Counted from the stretch's first letter, positions 47,521 through 60,779 are shown. The stretch is 64,000 bases of DNA from Gnetum montanum (GCA_015680685.1 MNCI01004181.1:541289-605288); one strand, 5' to 3'. Program-made: numbers and translations. The notes: generated by a model from the sequence alone, not told the origin.

Positions 47521-50302
47521 TCATGTAGTTCCTGGTGGTGGTGGCTCCTCCATGGGTGCCTTTCCCTTGTCTTGTGCTCCAGGTCTTGGGATTTGATGGC
47601 ATCGCAGTATGGCCTATAGTTTCTCCTCTTCAGTTCATGCTAATGTTCTGATGTTTGATGGAGTTGGCACCTCCTATGGGCATGGTAGTTGTGGAAACAT
47701 TTTATTTACTTTGACATACCAAGTCGCAAACACCTTTCATTCCTCCTCATAGGCTCTGGATTTGTCTCTGTATTCTTGAAAATCTGTGAGCCATCAAGCC
47801 AAGTCTGTTGCGACACCTTTCTACCCCTTGTAGCTTTCTTTAACCACCTCAAGTTCAAAATTTGCAACCTCCAATTTTTGCAATGTTTTCTTGTGTTCTG
47901 CAAATTCTGTTTCATATTTGGCATAGGTGGTGGCTACCTGTTGCTTGAGCTCTGTTATTGGGCGCCCTGTTGTTAACATGGCAAGGTTGGCATACTGTAG
48001 GTTTGCCAACTCCATGTACTCTGTAAGGTTTTGGATCTGCAGGTCTTGGCTCTTAATTTCCACCTGGTGGGTGAATGCATATGTGTACAATATGGCCCGC
48101 TAGTTAATGTGTTGAGCACTAAGAGTGTTGATGTGGGCCTTGGCCATATGGATCTTCTTCTCGATGATTTGTTTATACATCCTCACCTGGTCCCATAAAT
48201 GCTCCTTTAGTTTCTCATGCCATTTAGCCTCATTCTGCCACATGCTTATTTCAATGGCCATCTTTTGACGAATGGCGCGTACCTCCTCCATCGAGAGGGT
48301 TTGAGTTTCCTTGGCTAAACGGTTCATGTCTTGGTTGACCTTGATTTGTTGTTGTTACAACTGTTGAAAATGTTCCTCAAGAACATTCTTTTGTTTGTCC
48401 ACAGAGGTCAACCAAGGTTGTTAACAATAATTTGTTTATTCTCCTCTTGTAAGGCTTTAAGTGTTTTAACGTGCGCGTAAGTTTGTGCTTGTGCCACAGA
48501 GGCATCCCAGACAGCCTTCTCTTTTTCTTCCTCCATCCTTTTATTCTCTATCAATAATTTATTAAGTTCCTTGGTTCTAACAGTGTCCAGCTGGTTTGAG
48601 GGAACGAATTGAGAAGGATCCCGCTGTTCTACTTATAGGGTCATGAGCTTTTCTTGCAATCTTTTCACTTCTGCTTCAATGTGCTCGGCCCTCATCTCCG
48701 TCATGACCAGCTTCCCCTTGGTGGAAATGAGGTCTAATTGTATTGCTATAACATCATGTGGGATGTCAAACAAGGATGTCATTACCTATCTTATTTGTAG
48801 TAATCAGTCAAGTACATCTTCATGTTCCGCAGGAGTCATTGAGGTATTGGCCAAATTTTGAACATCCTGTGCTCCTGTAAGACATGCTGGTGGCACAACA
48901 GGCACATTGAATGATTCTTTAATGTGGTCTACGACCACTTTTGCAGCTCCTGCTGCATCCTGGTGTTGCATGACCACCATCGTGACCCCTTCACCAGTTT
49001 CCAACTGCAGCTAAAAAGACGTAGCATTCCATGAAATCTGTTGTGACCAAGCGCTCTCTCCTCCTCCTATCTGAATGGACACTTCACCCCGTGCATGATC
49101 CATAGAAATCATAGGCTGTACAACATCATCGATGATGCGGAAGAGATTTGTGTCATCACGACTTCTCCAACTGACCATCTTAGCGATGGCCCTGAGATGG
49201 CTCATCAATGGTCTGTAATCTTGCAGTGATGGCAGTGGTTGATCTTGCTGGCTTGTGCTAGGCCCTGCTTCTTGTTGTTGACTAGGTCTCGTGCTTGGAA
49301 GTCAGCTGGGTCCTCCAAGTTGAGTTGTAGTTGGCCCTTCCGTCTATTCTTTTTCTTATTCTAGCCCCAGCATCTCACTAGTGATTTTTCTTGCATCTGG
49401 TGGCTTTAGCAGTGTGACATATGAAGCATTTTTGGCTTTTCAAAGAACATCATTTGTGTATCCTCTAATACCAACACATCTACATAGCTTCCTGATAAGA
49501 CAAGGGAAGGGCAATGCAAACTTCCCTATCTTCCGTTCTTCAAATTTCCTTAGGATCTCCATAAAATATAGATGAGGCAGGTTAGCATTAACCTTTCCCA
49601 TCAACACTGCACATCCTCTTACTGCATATGTTGAAATTCTTTTTAAACCTTTTGTGGGGAAGATGTGATAAAGTCCCTATTTTGAAATAAATCTTCTCTT
49701 CCGTCGTCAACTCCCCATAGGTTTTATCTTCCTTGTCGTACGCCCTGTCTAAACAAACTCATCGTGCATCAAGGTCTGAGAAAGTAGACAACTGAGCAAC
49801 CTTTGGCCCTGTATTCAAAAGGTTTAATACTTCCAAAATGGCTTGAATAGAGAAATCAACAGTCACACCACAAATGTTAATTGTGGTGCCTTGTTCTTTG
49901 TTGTGCCAAAATTGGTACGTTTCCCCTAAGTACCAGACACCCCATTTAGAGAGGGTAGGCCATAATGGGGACCCTTTGAGGTGATCCCTATTAGCATTTG
50001 AAGCAAATTTTGTGAAACGTCCAAATTTTAATTCCATGATCACTACAATTAATATGGACCTTTCATGGATGACCTGAACACAATCCTGGGACAATGTGAG
50101 ATGTCGTCCCTGTTCAGACGCTGCAGTAGCTCCTCCTTCCGCTTGCCTTGATTATACAATGGTAGGGTCCTCTTGGTCGATACTAAATGATTGTTCCTCC
50201 TACTTTGCATGTTGTTCAACAAGAACTTGTCCTTCACCTTTCCTAGGTTGCTTAATCCCACCTTTAGCAGAACCTTCCTAGTGTCCGTGTTTTAGGGCCA
50301 AT
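47521..50302 (-). pseudogene. ORF2 of element 2: plant transposon-like domain plus coiled coil
   Basis: About 2.8 kb, broken by several stops and shifts. The first codon is ATT where element 3 has ATG. The N-terminal third contains FGRFTKFASNANRDHLKG, GVWYLGETYQFW, GVTVDFS (49759-50094) and near 49520-49620 GKVNANLPHLYFMEIL then LPFPCLIRKLCRCVGIRGY. The last piece resembles, from memory, a domain annotated in many plant retroelement proteins (GKxINVG ... FPSLITxLC...GV). A helical part (49011-49208 and 48804-49004) and long coiled-coil stretches follow (48400-48700: TKELNKLLIENKRMEEEKEK). The C-terminus ends GKAPMEEPPPPGTT. Function unknown. It sits where Athila elements have their third ORF. 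Confidence 0.7.
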
Positions 50303-50775
50303 TGTTAGTAAGGTTGTTACCAAAGTTAGGTTATACATTAATGCTTCCCTTAATGAATTTGCTTTATCTCCGTGTGACATTACTTATTAGGATAAAATGT
50401 CCTCAAAAGATTATAATGTTGAATCCTCTTTACTTAGGTGGTTTCCAAATCTAGTTTCCCGGTATAACTAAGGAGATGAAACTGTTTTTGGCGCATGTAT
50501 CCTTAATTTTATAACTAATTAATCTTAATAATGTCCTTTGGGCGATGATGAAATTCAAAAAAATTATGTGCTATTCGGCATGTGCCCCTCCCCCACAACT
50601 AAGTTGAACACTCTAGGTTCAAGTAGGTTCAAATGGAATAAAAATCGGAGTACCAGTGAGCGAGTTATGGATATGAAAGCAAGGGACGTGCAATCACAAG
50701 TCGTAGAGAGAAATTTAAAAAACTTCCCCCATGTGAATAGTTGTAAATGATGTTGATTAGTGCAAGGGGGCTGTG

Positions 50776-50806
50776 TATATATATATTTTTTGGACGCGAT
50801 ATCGCG
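50776..50806 (-). promoter_or_regulatory. Possible internal promoter for ORF2
   Basis: In element orientation the palindrome CGCGATATCGCG (50795-50806) is followed by TATATATATAT (50776-50786), copying the U3 order of palindrome then TATA. It lies about 470 bp upstream of the ORF2 start. Confidence 0.4.
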
Positions 50807-52190
50807 GCCTATCGATTTTAAGGCACTTTATAGAATATACAAAATTTTTAATATTTTTCTAAAATTAAACAATGTAAACTAAGGACATCTGGATGAGTGT
50901 TAAAGGGTTCTAGGGTAATTCAACTAGTTCTGAAGGCACAAAAATTATGATGGTGTGGAATTTGTTAATAAGGACCTCGGATGGTAAGGGGGAGAAAAAG
51001 GTTATGTGATGGTTTGTAGGAACATTTGAATCGAAGGGATAGTAATAAGGGAAAGAATACCGTTAACAATACGCTAAGGGTAAGAGATGGTGTGTGGAAG
51101 ATGTGTTATGAGTGCAAATTACAAAAATTATGCAAGTGGGTCCTCCCCAAAGTAGGTTCCAACCTATAATGCCCTTGCATAACCACACTTTAAAATGTCT
51201 GTAGGCACTAGAAGGGTTAATTGTAATCCACAATGGTTCCACAAAACACACACATGTAAGTATCACCAGAATGAGGTAAGAATTCTATACTACATAGGAC
51301 ACGAGTTACAATTACATGAATAGTGAGAGGAGATGGACTATAGAAGGGATTGTAGAGATTGGCACATGAGGTAATTGACCCAGGGCATAATGAATCCTAC
51401 GTGTAAGGCATGATTAATTTTTCATTAACCCATCGTTCCAAGATCAGGACCAAGTCCATTTCTATGATCAGTGACACCGCATTGTTTCATCCCATGATGA
51501 GTGACTATGAGAGTACTAGAACAACAAGATGTACGATCACTTGGCATTTTGTTCAAGGGAGCAGTGATTTTTTCTTTGTGGCACTTTTTCTTCTCTCTCT
51601 TTTTTCTTCTCTTTTTTTTTTGATTGAATGCTGAATCTAGAGAAGCTGCCAGCCCTTAGGCATGAGTTCATGTCTTTCCGATGGAACCCCCTAGAACAAA
51701 ATTAGATTTTTGAGTGCCTTGTGATTACTCTTACTCCCATTTTGCATTGGATATACAAGGATCTTAGTACAACCACGTTGCGTGATAACTCTCACAGATG
51801 TCACCAAAGAGAATCTGCAAGTCCCCTTGATGTCACACCCTAATCATTCCCTCTTGATCCATCCTTGTTCATTTTGGGTACAATGAACACAAAATTAATT
51901 TTAAGTTTAAATAATGTCAAGAATATCACTATACCCTCGAACAGAACCTCTTATTTGTAGAATGGATGAGTGGGTGTAATGGGCTCACTATCCAAATAAT
52001 TGATCACTCGAGACTCGATAACATAGAACACACCTCAATCAACGAGCCACATGAGTGTTTTATTCATAGATGAGATTACTTATAAAAAGATAAAAAGACA
52101 AAAAGGTAACAAAAAAGAAATTGAAAAACTAGAAAATAAAAAATTGTAAAATTAAAGAAAATGAAAAATATCTATTAATCCTGCTTGTTA

Positions 52191-54113
52191 TTAGAATGGG
52201 GGATATCCCCCATAACTAAAGAGTTGAGCATGGCGAGGATTAATAAATGAAAAATGAGGATCCTTGCATGTTGGAAATATTAAAATTTGGTCATACTTAC
52301 CGCATTGGGGTTCACACACTTGATTATAGTAAGCATAGTGGGGAAATTTATAAGATGTGGTTCCTGGGTAAAGAGTTAACCCATTATGATACTTGAGACT
52401 GTAAGATGGCATGCAAGGATCGGGATGTCATCCTCCATGGCTATATTCATTGGGCCGTATGGTTGTTGGAGTGTTAATTGGTGGCCCTAATGAGGTGACA
52501 TGAGGCGTTGAGTTCTAGGAGAAGGATGCACCACAGTGTTGGACTTGTGTTGAGTTGGAGAATGCAATGGCCTTAGAACTGTGTTGTCCCTTCCTACGGT
52601 CATGTCTAAAGAAGGGACGCCTTCGATGTTGAGGAGGTCTCTCACTACTATTGGCAATAGGAGCACAAGTAACGTTCATGGGTTGTTGTTGTGATGCAGA
52701 CACTTCAGGAACAATTGGTGGCGATGTAGAAGGAGGGAAAGGATGAGAATGTTGAAATTTAGAAGAAGTGTAAGGTACAAAAGGCGGTGGTTGTGTTCAG
52801 GACATGGGCTGATTGTACTAAGAAGAATAACAATGTGACGAGATAGAGTATGTTGATCTAGTTGGGGAAACAGGATGTTGGACTAGATAAGCATTTGGAT
52901 TCGGATGATACGAAGGGTGTCTCTAGTTTAGGGATGGCTTCCCCCATGACTGGAATTGTTGCCACTGTGATCAAACAAAGTATCTTTGTAAGAACTCTGG
53001 GCATAACGTATTGGGGTGATCGTACAGGCAAATGTTGCATTCATACGTGTGATTGGCAGTTGAGCTCTTATTTTCCTCATCCCTTCTTTTCGATTGTCTA
53101 ATTATTTTTTGTCCTGCTTCTCTGGTTGTCAAAACTCTATCTCCAATAATATTGATATATTCTCCACACTTTGTATGCATCCATTCCAACATCTTATTGA
53201 TCTTTTCCTCGATTTCATCTAATGATTATTGTAATGGAAAAGATGGTTCTTCCTCCTTGAGATAGGTTGATTTCTCCATTTTATGATTATGGACCTTTGT
53301 TAAGTTGAGATTTTGGCCCCGTTGATGTTTTTCAACACTCTCCCATCTAGCCATTTCTCCTTCTTCTTTTGCTACCCACTTAATAAGCTCTTGGAATTGA
53401 TGGGTTCATAGTTCGTATAGTTGACCTTGGGCATACATCCCTAGGGTCTCTCTTCTTTCATCACGAAGCCCATCAATGATATCGTATATTAGCCTTTCCT
53501 CGAAGAACTCATAGCTTGGATAGTTGTTTAACAGGCCATGTCCAAGGGTTCATGTTGTGCTTGTTTCCACTCTTGGATTTGTTTCCTCAAGGCTGACACT
53601 CTTGCGTAGGTTTGATATCTTTCGTTAAAGATTTCTACCATTGTTGGCCAACGTGATATTGAATTTGGTTTTAACGATCTATACCATACTTTTGCTTGGC
53701 CAACAAGTTTCATAGGAAAGAGCTTGAGTTTTTGCCAACTGTTATCAATGTTGTTCCATACACAAGCATCGTAGAAGGCTTGTAAATGTTGATGCAGATC
53801 TAAGTCATAGTCTCCTGAGAAATTGGAAAAGTTGTTTAAATCGAGACTAGGTAGGCGGCTCTCTTTACGATGCCTACAGGAGATTCGAAGAGCCTCTTGT
53901 ATTTGTGTTAGGCTTGTAGTGGCCAGTAGGGGATCATCGTCATTGAGTAAGTTATGCTTTCGTGTGTTGGGATGATGCTGCCTTCATTTATGTTTATAAC
54001 AAAACCCCCACCTTAGATTGCGTACTCCAATCTTCATTGTCATATGATTCGTTGGTTCTCCAATGAATTGCCTCACTAGATGTGGCATTATCATAGTCTT
54101 GTAGGAGAGGCAT
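52191..54113 (-). pseudogene. Gag of element 2, frameshifted
   Basis: Starts MPLLQDYDNATSSEAIHW at 54113. Capsid part KLKLFPMKLVGQAKVWYRSL, ISRWPTMVEIFNERYQTYAR (53528-53713), charged helix (52971-53192), Cys motif YECNICLYDHP near 53035, His/Arg-rich tail (52515-52703), and the end AQLFSYGGYPPF at 52191. Every segment has a counterpart in gag of element 3, and several shifts break the frame. The gag ends without a protease. Confidence 0.8.
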
Positions 54114-54233
54114 GATTGTGAAATTGTGTGTGAATTAATATGTGACTTTTTGTAATTATTTCTTCCTAAAAGATATATCGTTAATTCCGATACAACGACC
54201 TTGTATGATGACTAATCTAGATAACTAGCACCG

Positions 54234-54251
54234 TCCCTGGCAATGGTGCCA
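54234..54251 (-). promoter_or_regulatory. Primer binding site of element 2
   Basis: TGGCACCATTGCCAGGGA in element orientation. It differs from the tRNA-Asp-type site only at the three CpG positions (G to A in each). Confidence 0.75.
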
Positions 54252-54252
54252 A

Positions 54253-55108
54253 TGATGAGTGGCGAGGTACCCCTACACTCAACCATACGAATATGAACAT
54301 TTCACGCATGATCCAGTCGAACTCCGTAGACGGACTAGTTGTGGTATCTAGATAGTTACTTGTAGATCGTAGTTCGTTGTCTTCCCACTTGGACTAGTAT
54401 TAGCTTTGTCACGTATGGTTTAGTCCAGAGTGTGGTGTATGATGTGTTCCTACACTAATGCTACTCTTGGGTATGATGGGAAATAATATCAACTAAGCTA
54501 GGAGAGAGGATGAGAGAGAATCTAAACTAGCCTAAGTGCGATGAGCATCCGTTCCTTAATCATCGGTACACATCTTGGACCTCGTGCACGACTACCACTA
54601 GGATTACCAAGCGCATGGTCTATGTACGCTATTGGGTTACCAAGTAGTCACACTTAAATGCTCGTGATTAAGTCATACTCATTCCACGTTCCTAGGAGAT
54701 AAGGGTAGAGAGATATTAACTAAGAAAGTAATAAATAACAATAACAATTAAATAATTAAGCTAAGTGGATGTTGCAATGATGAAGTAATCTCGATCTTTA
54801 TTGTCGATCATGCGCGTGTCCAAGTACATCACACTAGAATAAGGATGTCGTGAAATTACAATCATGACACTGCGGGCTAGCATTGAGAGAAAGGGTTGAG
54901 AGAAAAAACTAACAAAAAGTTCCTACCTTAATACTAAAAACTAAAAAACTTCAAAATTTCAAAACTTCTTTACCAAATCTACCTGCCTCTTATTTATAGA
55001 CGAGGAGATAGGTTGCGATATCACGTAAACGATATCGCGTCTAGGCTGTGATATCGCGTACGTGATATCATGGGTGTGATATCATGGCCAACAATTCATG
55101 ACTCATTA
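54253..55108 (-). repeat. 5' LTR of element 2
   Basis: 856 bp, very similar to the 3' LTR. In element orientation starts TAATGAGTCATG (TG to TA), U3 GATATC motifs at 55017-55085, TATA near 54998. Confidence 0.9.
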
Positions 55109-55340
55109 GTAAGAATGGTATAACATCATCTCCAAGTTGAAACTAGAAGATGGAGTAATGAGTAGCATGAATACAAATATGTTAATTGTGTTTATTGTAA
55201 GTTGTAAATGATGAGCGACATGTATTATTAGAATGTTGTGGAATTGATTTCTTTAAAAGAAAATAAAAAATCTTTAGTCAATCTTTCTATGAGGTATAGA
55301 AGCTATCAGTATTAGTTCTAAAAAATTATACAAAAGACGT
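55109..55340 (+). mobile_element. LINE D, continuation after element 2
   Basis: The plus strand reads VETRRWSN, then DMYY/ERHVLLECCGIDF, resembling the C-terminal RW....C..C....EDE.H.LLEC zinc region of this LINE type, so it continues the sequence ending at 46456. Element 4 begins at 55341. Confidence 0.5.
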
Positions 55341-56217
55341 TGATGAGTAGAAGGTATTCCCTATGCCCAACCATATGAACCACAAGTGTGTATGGATGAT
55401 TCGGTCAAATTCCATGGACTTTGTCTATCTAGGTAACCTATGTTTTTAGATAGTAAGATGTGTGATTACTAGTTATTGTCTTCCCACTCATCACTTATGT
55501 TAATTTCTTTTGTATGGCTAAGTGTGATTGAAGTGTACAATGTTTATATATTTGATTATTATTTTCTTATGTGATTAAAAATATTAATAGGGATAACATG
55601 ATTAAAATATTTAAATGCTAATTACCCTATGGGAGTAAACGTAATCTAGATAATACTAAACATAGAGCATTTTTTTCCACTTTCCATACACATCTTGAAC
55701 CTATATGAATGTTGTTGGGTTACCAAGTGTTTACTACTGGGTGTACCAAGTATTCATTGCTCGCATTACCAAACATTAATATATTATGCTTGAAGTGGTC
55801 ATACTCGTGTTGCACCAAAATAAAATATTAATTCACGAAGTACTTGAAAGTAAAGTGCAAGAAAATAAACTAATTGCTAATCTAAGTGCTAAAATGAAAG
55901 GAATCAATCTTGATTTTATTGTTGTTCATGCAGAAGCATCCAAGTGCATCTTGCACTTGAATAAAATTCTATACAAGCAATTCAATCCATGTTGTGAGCA
56001 CTCACTGGGTAATTTAACTATGTCCTATAGAGAGAAACTACAAGAGCTTCACTATGCTATTGAAACTATGATGTTCAAAGCTAATGGCATGTGCGTATTT
56101 ACAGATTTCAAGTAGTAGGATGTTGACACATATACACCAATGCATCTAGAATGTGTTGATTGGCATGCATCAATGAGGCTACGTCGACATAGTTGCCTAG
56201 TATATGGTGCTTTCTCA
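55341..56217 (-). repeat. 3' LTR of element 4
   Basis: 877 bp. In element orientation starts TGAGAAAGCACC, contains ATGTCGACGTAGCC and CATTGATGCATGCC (older U3 type), AATAAAATCAAG in R, and ends CTACTCATCA. Confidence 0.8.
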
Positions 56218-58467
56218 TACTCCCGTGACTAACTAAAAACTCATCCTCAAGTTACAAAATTAGGATACAGTTGATTACAAAATTATGGAAGGTATGGAAC
56301 TAACTAAAGATAACTCTAAGTGCCATATTTACAATATATTGTATGGTTTTAAAAAATGAATGCTAGAATTATTATTAAAAAATTTGGTAGGTGCGTAGCC
56401 ATATGATGACAGGTCAAATGAAGTCTTCACACTGTGCCTGGAGGTGAAGGCTTCCACAATGTGGAGGGTCCTTCATCACATCCTAGTCTTGTTCAAGGTT
56501 GAGATTATCCTATGTTGGTGACCATTTGGGACATCGCCAACGTGTGCCTCAAATAGGATTTAGGTGTTTGCTAGTCTTTGGCAACACCAAGGCCCAAATA
56601 CCTCCAAATAGATTGAGTAGTTAACGTGAGTTTTTGTTGCTGTTGAATGTTGAAATAGTTGAGTCATGTATAAAACTGTGATTGGTTATCATGAAAGAGA
56701 TTCGACCAACTTTGTAAAATACTATGAGTTGTTGGAGATTTCTATTTTGTTCAATCACTTAGTCTATACAGTCCTTATAATACCTACTTATAACAAATAA
56801 AATTTTGCAAAAATCATCTGATCACAACCTTGCCAATCTACTCCTAATTTTGCCTAGAGAGAAAAAGTTCCACAAGAAAGCTAGAAATAGAGTAAGATTT
56901 AATGGAAAGAGAAAGAAAGAAAGTAGATTTGTGTAAAAATATTAAATATTTAAGCAAGGTAAATTGATACAAGGAAACACTTTACAATAAAGTTCTCCCT
57001 AATTCAATATCTATCAATTGTTCAAATTTTCTAGGCTCAAATAAGCAATTCCTTAAAGACAATCCTACTATGCTACTAAAAATTGTTATGTAAAACATGT
57101 ACAAGTCTCTATTTTGGCTAGATATAGTTGTCAACGATTGCATACAATAGAGTTTTCAAAGATTTGACAATTTATTATTGAAATACCAAATGAATATACT
57201 TTAAAAAAATTAAAAGTTATTTTAGTCCTATCAACATACCAAAGATTTTTTGAACCCTCTAGACTATTGAATTGCTCAACTAGTTTGTCTATAGTAGAGG
57301 CTCTCCTATAGCAATCCTAATAGTAGCCTTAAACATTGCATAATAATAAACCTCTCTATTAAATTACTCTTGAGGCTTTCCAACATGAGCTCTTTTATGG
57401 AAAATCCTAATAGGAGTCTACTATCATGCAACAAAGAACTATAAAAGTGATCTAAAAATTCCAAATTTAAATGCCAAGCATAATACTACCTAAACCGCTA
57501 GCTATGCAACTAAAAAAAAATAGGAAAGAATGAACTCACAAGATTAAACAAAGTGGCCATTATGATGTCTTTAGCAAGTCATCTTATAAGCAATCTTCAA
57601 ATTTCTTCTTGATCTAACTTCCCTCCCCCCAAAACCTTATGTCTACCTTTGAAGCCTTTTTATAGTGGCTTTGGTTAGTTACAATAATCATGAGATGAGT
57701 AACAAATATCTAAGATATTTAATCTTAACCACATAAGGAGTCATAACTTCCATGGGAATTTATGAGAATTTTAAGCCACTTTTGGCAAGTGTCTTCATGA
57801 ATAATCTCCCTTTTCTTTTTTTCTTACATAAAATCCCCTTATTTTTATAAAAAATACATACAAATTATCTTTAAACTCATATTGCACTCTTGTAATGAAA
57901 ATAATACGAATTTCTCCTTATATGCTCTAACCAATAGCATTAAAAGGAAAAATATTTAGTTCTTCAGGTGAATCACGATTAACCCATTGCATAAATGCAA
58001 GAATAAGAGTTTATTTTTCTACCACGTTAGTGGTTTGCTTTTCCATCACGTGTTACACGAATGAGGATTATAGTCCACCACGTTGCATCTCCTTGTTTCT
58101 GATGTCAAGGATGTCGCTCTTTGTGTACTTCTAGGTAACAGATGGAAAATCAGGTGGTACACTTGGAAGTTGAGGTAGTTTTCTAGGCACAGCGAGCTTT
58201 GTTAGCATTGTTTCAGGCGTACTTGTGAAGCATGGTAGATGTAGCAATCGAGAGGAAACCCCGGTGTTTACTAGCTTTGACGTTGTGATCACCAGCTTTC
58301 TGCGCATCTGTAGATTTGCCAGTTTAGAACTTCTTTTTCACAATCCATTCATGCAAAATATTTGTTCAAAAATTCCTTCTTGTCGCTTTGGTATCTTGCC
58401 ATTTTGGTATTCTTTTGGAATGTAATTTTTTTTACTATACTTGCTATAATTTCTACCTTTTGATCAT

Positions 58468-59371
58468 TAATGAAGTGCTAAATGGTCGATGCGTTAACTA
58501 GGCTGCGTATATGGGGTTCCATATACGCGGCCACGTTGACATAGCCCCGTCGACGCATCCTTCCATGCGCCGACGTGGTCCCGTTTACGCGGAGCTTGTT
58601 TCAGGCTATAAATAAGTGGGCTCCCGCCACACTTAGGTACCTTTTTGGCAGTTGTCGCAAAGCTCTTGTAGTTTGTTTCTGTGAGAGTTAGAATATTTTC
58701 CAAGTACCCGTAGTAAGTGTAAGAAAGGTGTCCGGCTCTTTATTCGAGCGTTGATGTACCTGAGCCCATTGGTGTGGACGAAAATAAAGATGACCTTTTT
58801 AATCATTCCTTGCAACAATTGGACTTAGTCATTTAATGCATTTAATAGTTTAATATATCTATGCTTTAATAGTTCCTTAAGTTTTCGTTGTTATTATTTT
58901 AATCTCTATCGCTCGTTTATAGTTCGTAGAAACCATAAGTACGACCATCTCGAACATAAACCCAACGCTTGGCAACCAAGCGATGCTTAATGTCTACTAA
59001 CCCAATAGTGGTTAGGGGATGCTTAGGATGTGCACGAAAGATGGGATTGGATACTTATGCTAGAAAGAGTTAGGACATAGATTAGGATAATTATAGCTTA
59101 CATAATATTTCATTCCTTACTTTCCATTCTGAGAATTAGACACTAGAAGATAAAGTAAAAAGCCATAAAAATTAGTTGCCTTAATCTCAATTAACCATCA
59201 CAATCAAAACATCACAAGTGAGGTTGGGAAGACAATGACCGTTCTAACAAAAGGTTTGTTGGTTAAGGCCTGGCATATGCAAAGTGCTTACAGTCTATGG
59301 AATTTGACCTAGTCACGTGTGAATGCTCGTGATTCTCATGGTTGGGCGTAGGGGTACCTAGCCGCTTATCA
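58468..59371 (+). mobile_element. Solo LTR with perfect TSD atcat
   Basis: 904 bp, plus orientation, flanked by atcat (58463-58467, 59372-59376). Starts TAATGAAGTG (TG to TA), U3 rich in ACGCGG, GTCGACGC and CGACGTGG motifs (58500-58600), TATA at GGCTATAAATAAGTGGG (near 58605), AAAATAAAGATGA near 58780, ends CGCTTATCA. It lies inside element 4 in the opposite orientation. Confidence 0.88.
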
Positions 59372-60779
59372 ATCATCCTTGATGATTCAACATATCTGTA
59401 TTTGAGTTTTAGTAGTGTTGGGATGCATAAAATCTGCAGGACTAACAATTCGGGTTTGTCATGATGAAATGTTTTTCTAAGCCAAGATAGCTTCTGGAAG
59501 TTGCAAGAGAAAGTATCACTCATGATTTTCAATGCAACTAGTTGGGGTTCCTCTATTTGTCGATTGAGTTCGTATGTAGGGGTTGTCTTCATATTCTCTT
59601 GCATACTTTTGCAATGTGAACTACATCACACCTTGTATGGCTTTGGCTTCTGTCTTGTCACTGCCAACAAAGTATTTGATCGCAACCTTGGTGACAATTT
59701 GTGAATCCCAACTGGTGTCTTGCATTAGGGTTGCATCTATTTTTTGGTTCATTGAGGTGCTACAGCTTTGATGGCGCTTCTACTAATGTGACAAATGCCA
59801 TGTCAACATTACAAACGGGTGTACTGTAGCTGCCATTGAAGAGTGCCTCTACGTTAAGACTAAGAAAGATTTTGATGTAATTTCCATTGCAAAGGGTAGA
59901 GAAATTGTAGATTGGCTTATGTTTCTGGGCTTTCTATCATTTTTTTTTGTTGGTTTTATTGATGATGTTTGTTTTGTTTTGAAGTAGTTGATTACAGTAA
60001 GTTTTCAAATACTTTTCCAATGTAATTCAACTGGAAATTATGCAAGATATACTCATTGGTTTTTTTTAGATTACATGGTAAAATTAATGACACAAATTTT
60101 CTATGAAACCATCATTGGTTCATCCTTCTTAATAAAACCCATTTCATTATATTGTAGAAATTATTTGTTAAACAAAGAGCCATTTTGTTGATGTAGCCCC
60201 TAAACTTCATCATACCAATTAGTATAACATGCAGCAGTACAAGCACACGAGATCTAGTTAATACAATAACACAATTGGATCAAATGATATTGGCGTTGCT
60301 ATTTTAGGCTACTATGAAAAGAAGCTATAAATTTACTTTGTGAAAATCAACATCAATAACCATGGGTTTGCCAAGAGCTAACATGGTAGAGGCTTATTGT
60401 CTTAAAAACCTTTTCAAATTATTATAGTTTTTGCATAATTTTTTGCAACAACTAGTGCTCATAAACCAATTAAGAACTATTCATTTTGTCCACTTGAAAC
60501 AACTTCCTTTTCAACTTTTCAGTGAGAGAATGTAGCCTTTCATCTTCAAATGCAGTCACAACTCATCTACTATTGATATTAACTTTCTAAGACATTTCTC
60601 CTAACTTCTCAGATGTATCAATCTCATTCATTTTAAATTGCATTAGCTTCAACTATTGTTCCACGAAATGGTTTAACATGACAAAACCCTATTGCTATTC
60701 CTTAGAATTTGAAGGATTATTGAAGTGTCTTCATTTTCTTCTCTTTGCTCCATGAGTCATAATTGGTCCAGGCTGCTTC

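Larger units (their letters stand above)
46457..55108 (-). mobile_element. Gypsy element 2: gag plus ORF2, no pol
   Basis: Minus-strand element of 8,652 bp, LTRs 46457-47328 (3') and 54253-55108 (5'). Flanks gtaac (46452-46456) and gtaag (55109-55113) match 4 of 5. Order in element direction: 5' LTR, primer site, gag (54113-52191), noncoding blocks (51821-51845, 51131-51156), ORF2 (50302-47521), polypurine tract, 3' LTR. I see no protease, RT or integrase. It splits LINE D, whose sequence resumes at 55109. Confidence 0.88.

Noticed and set aside
59263-59604. 113-codon minus-strand ORF
   Set aside because: Spans the end of the solo LTR and its flank, so it is a chance frame.
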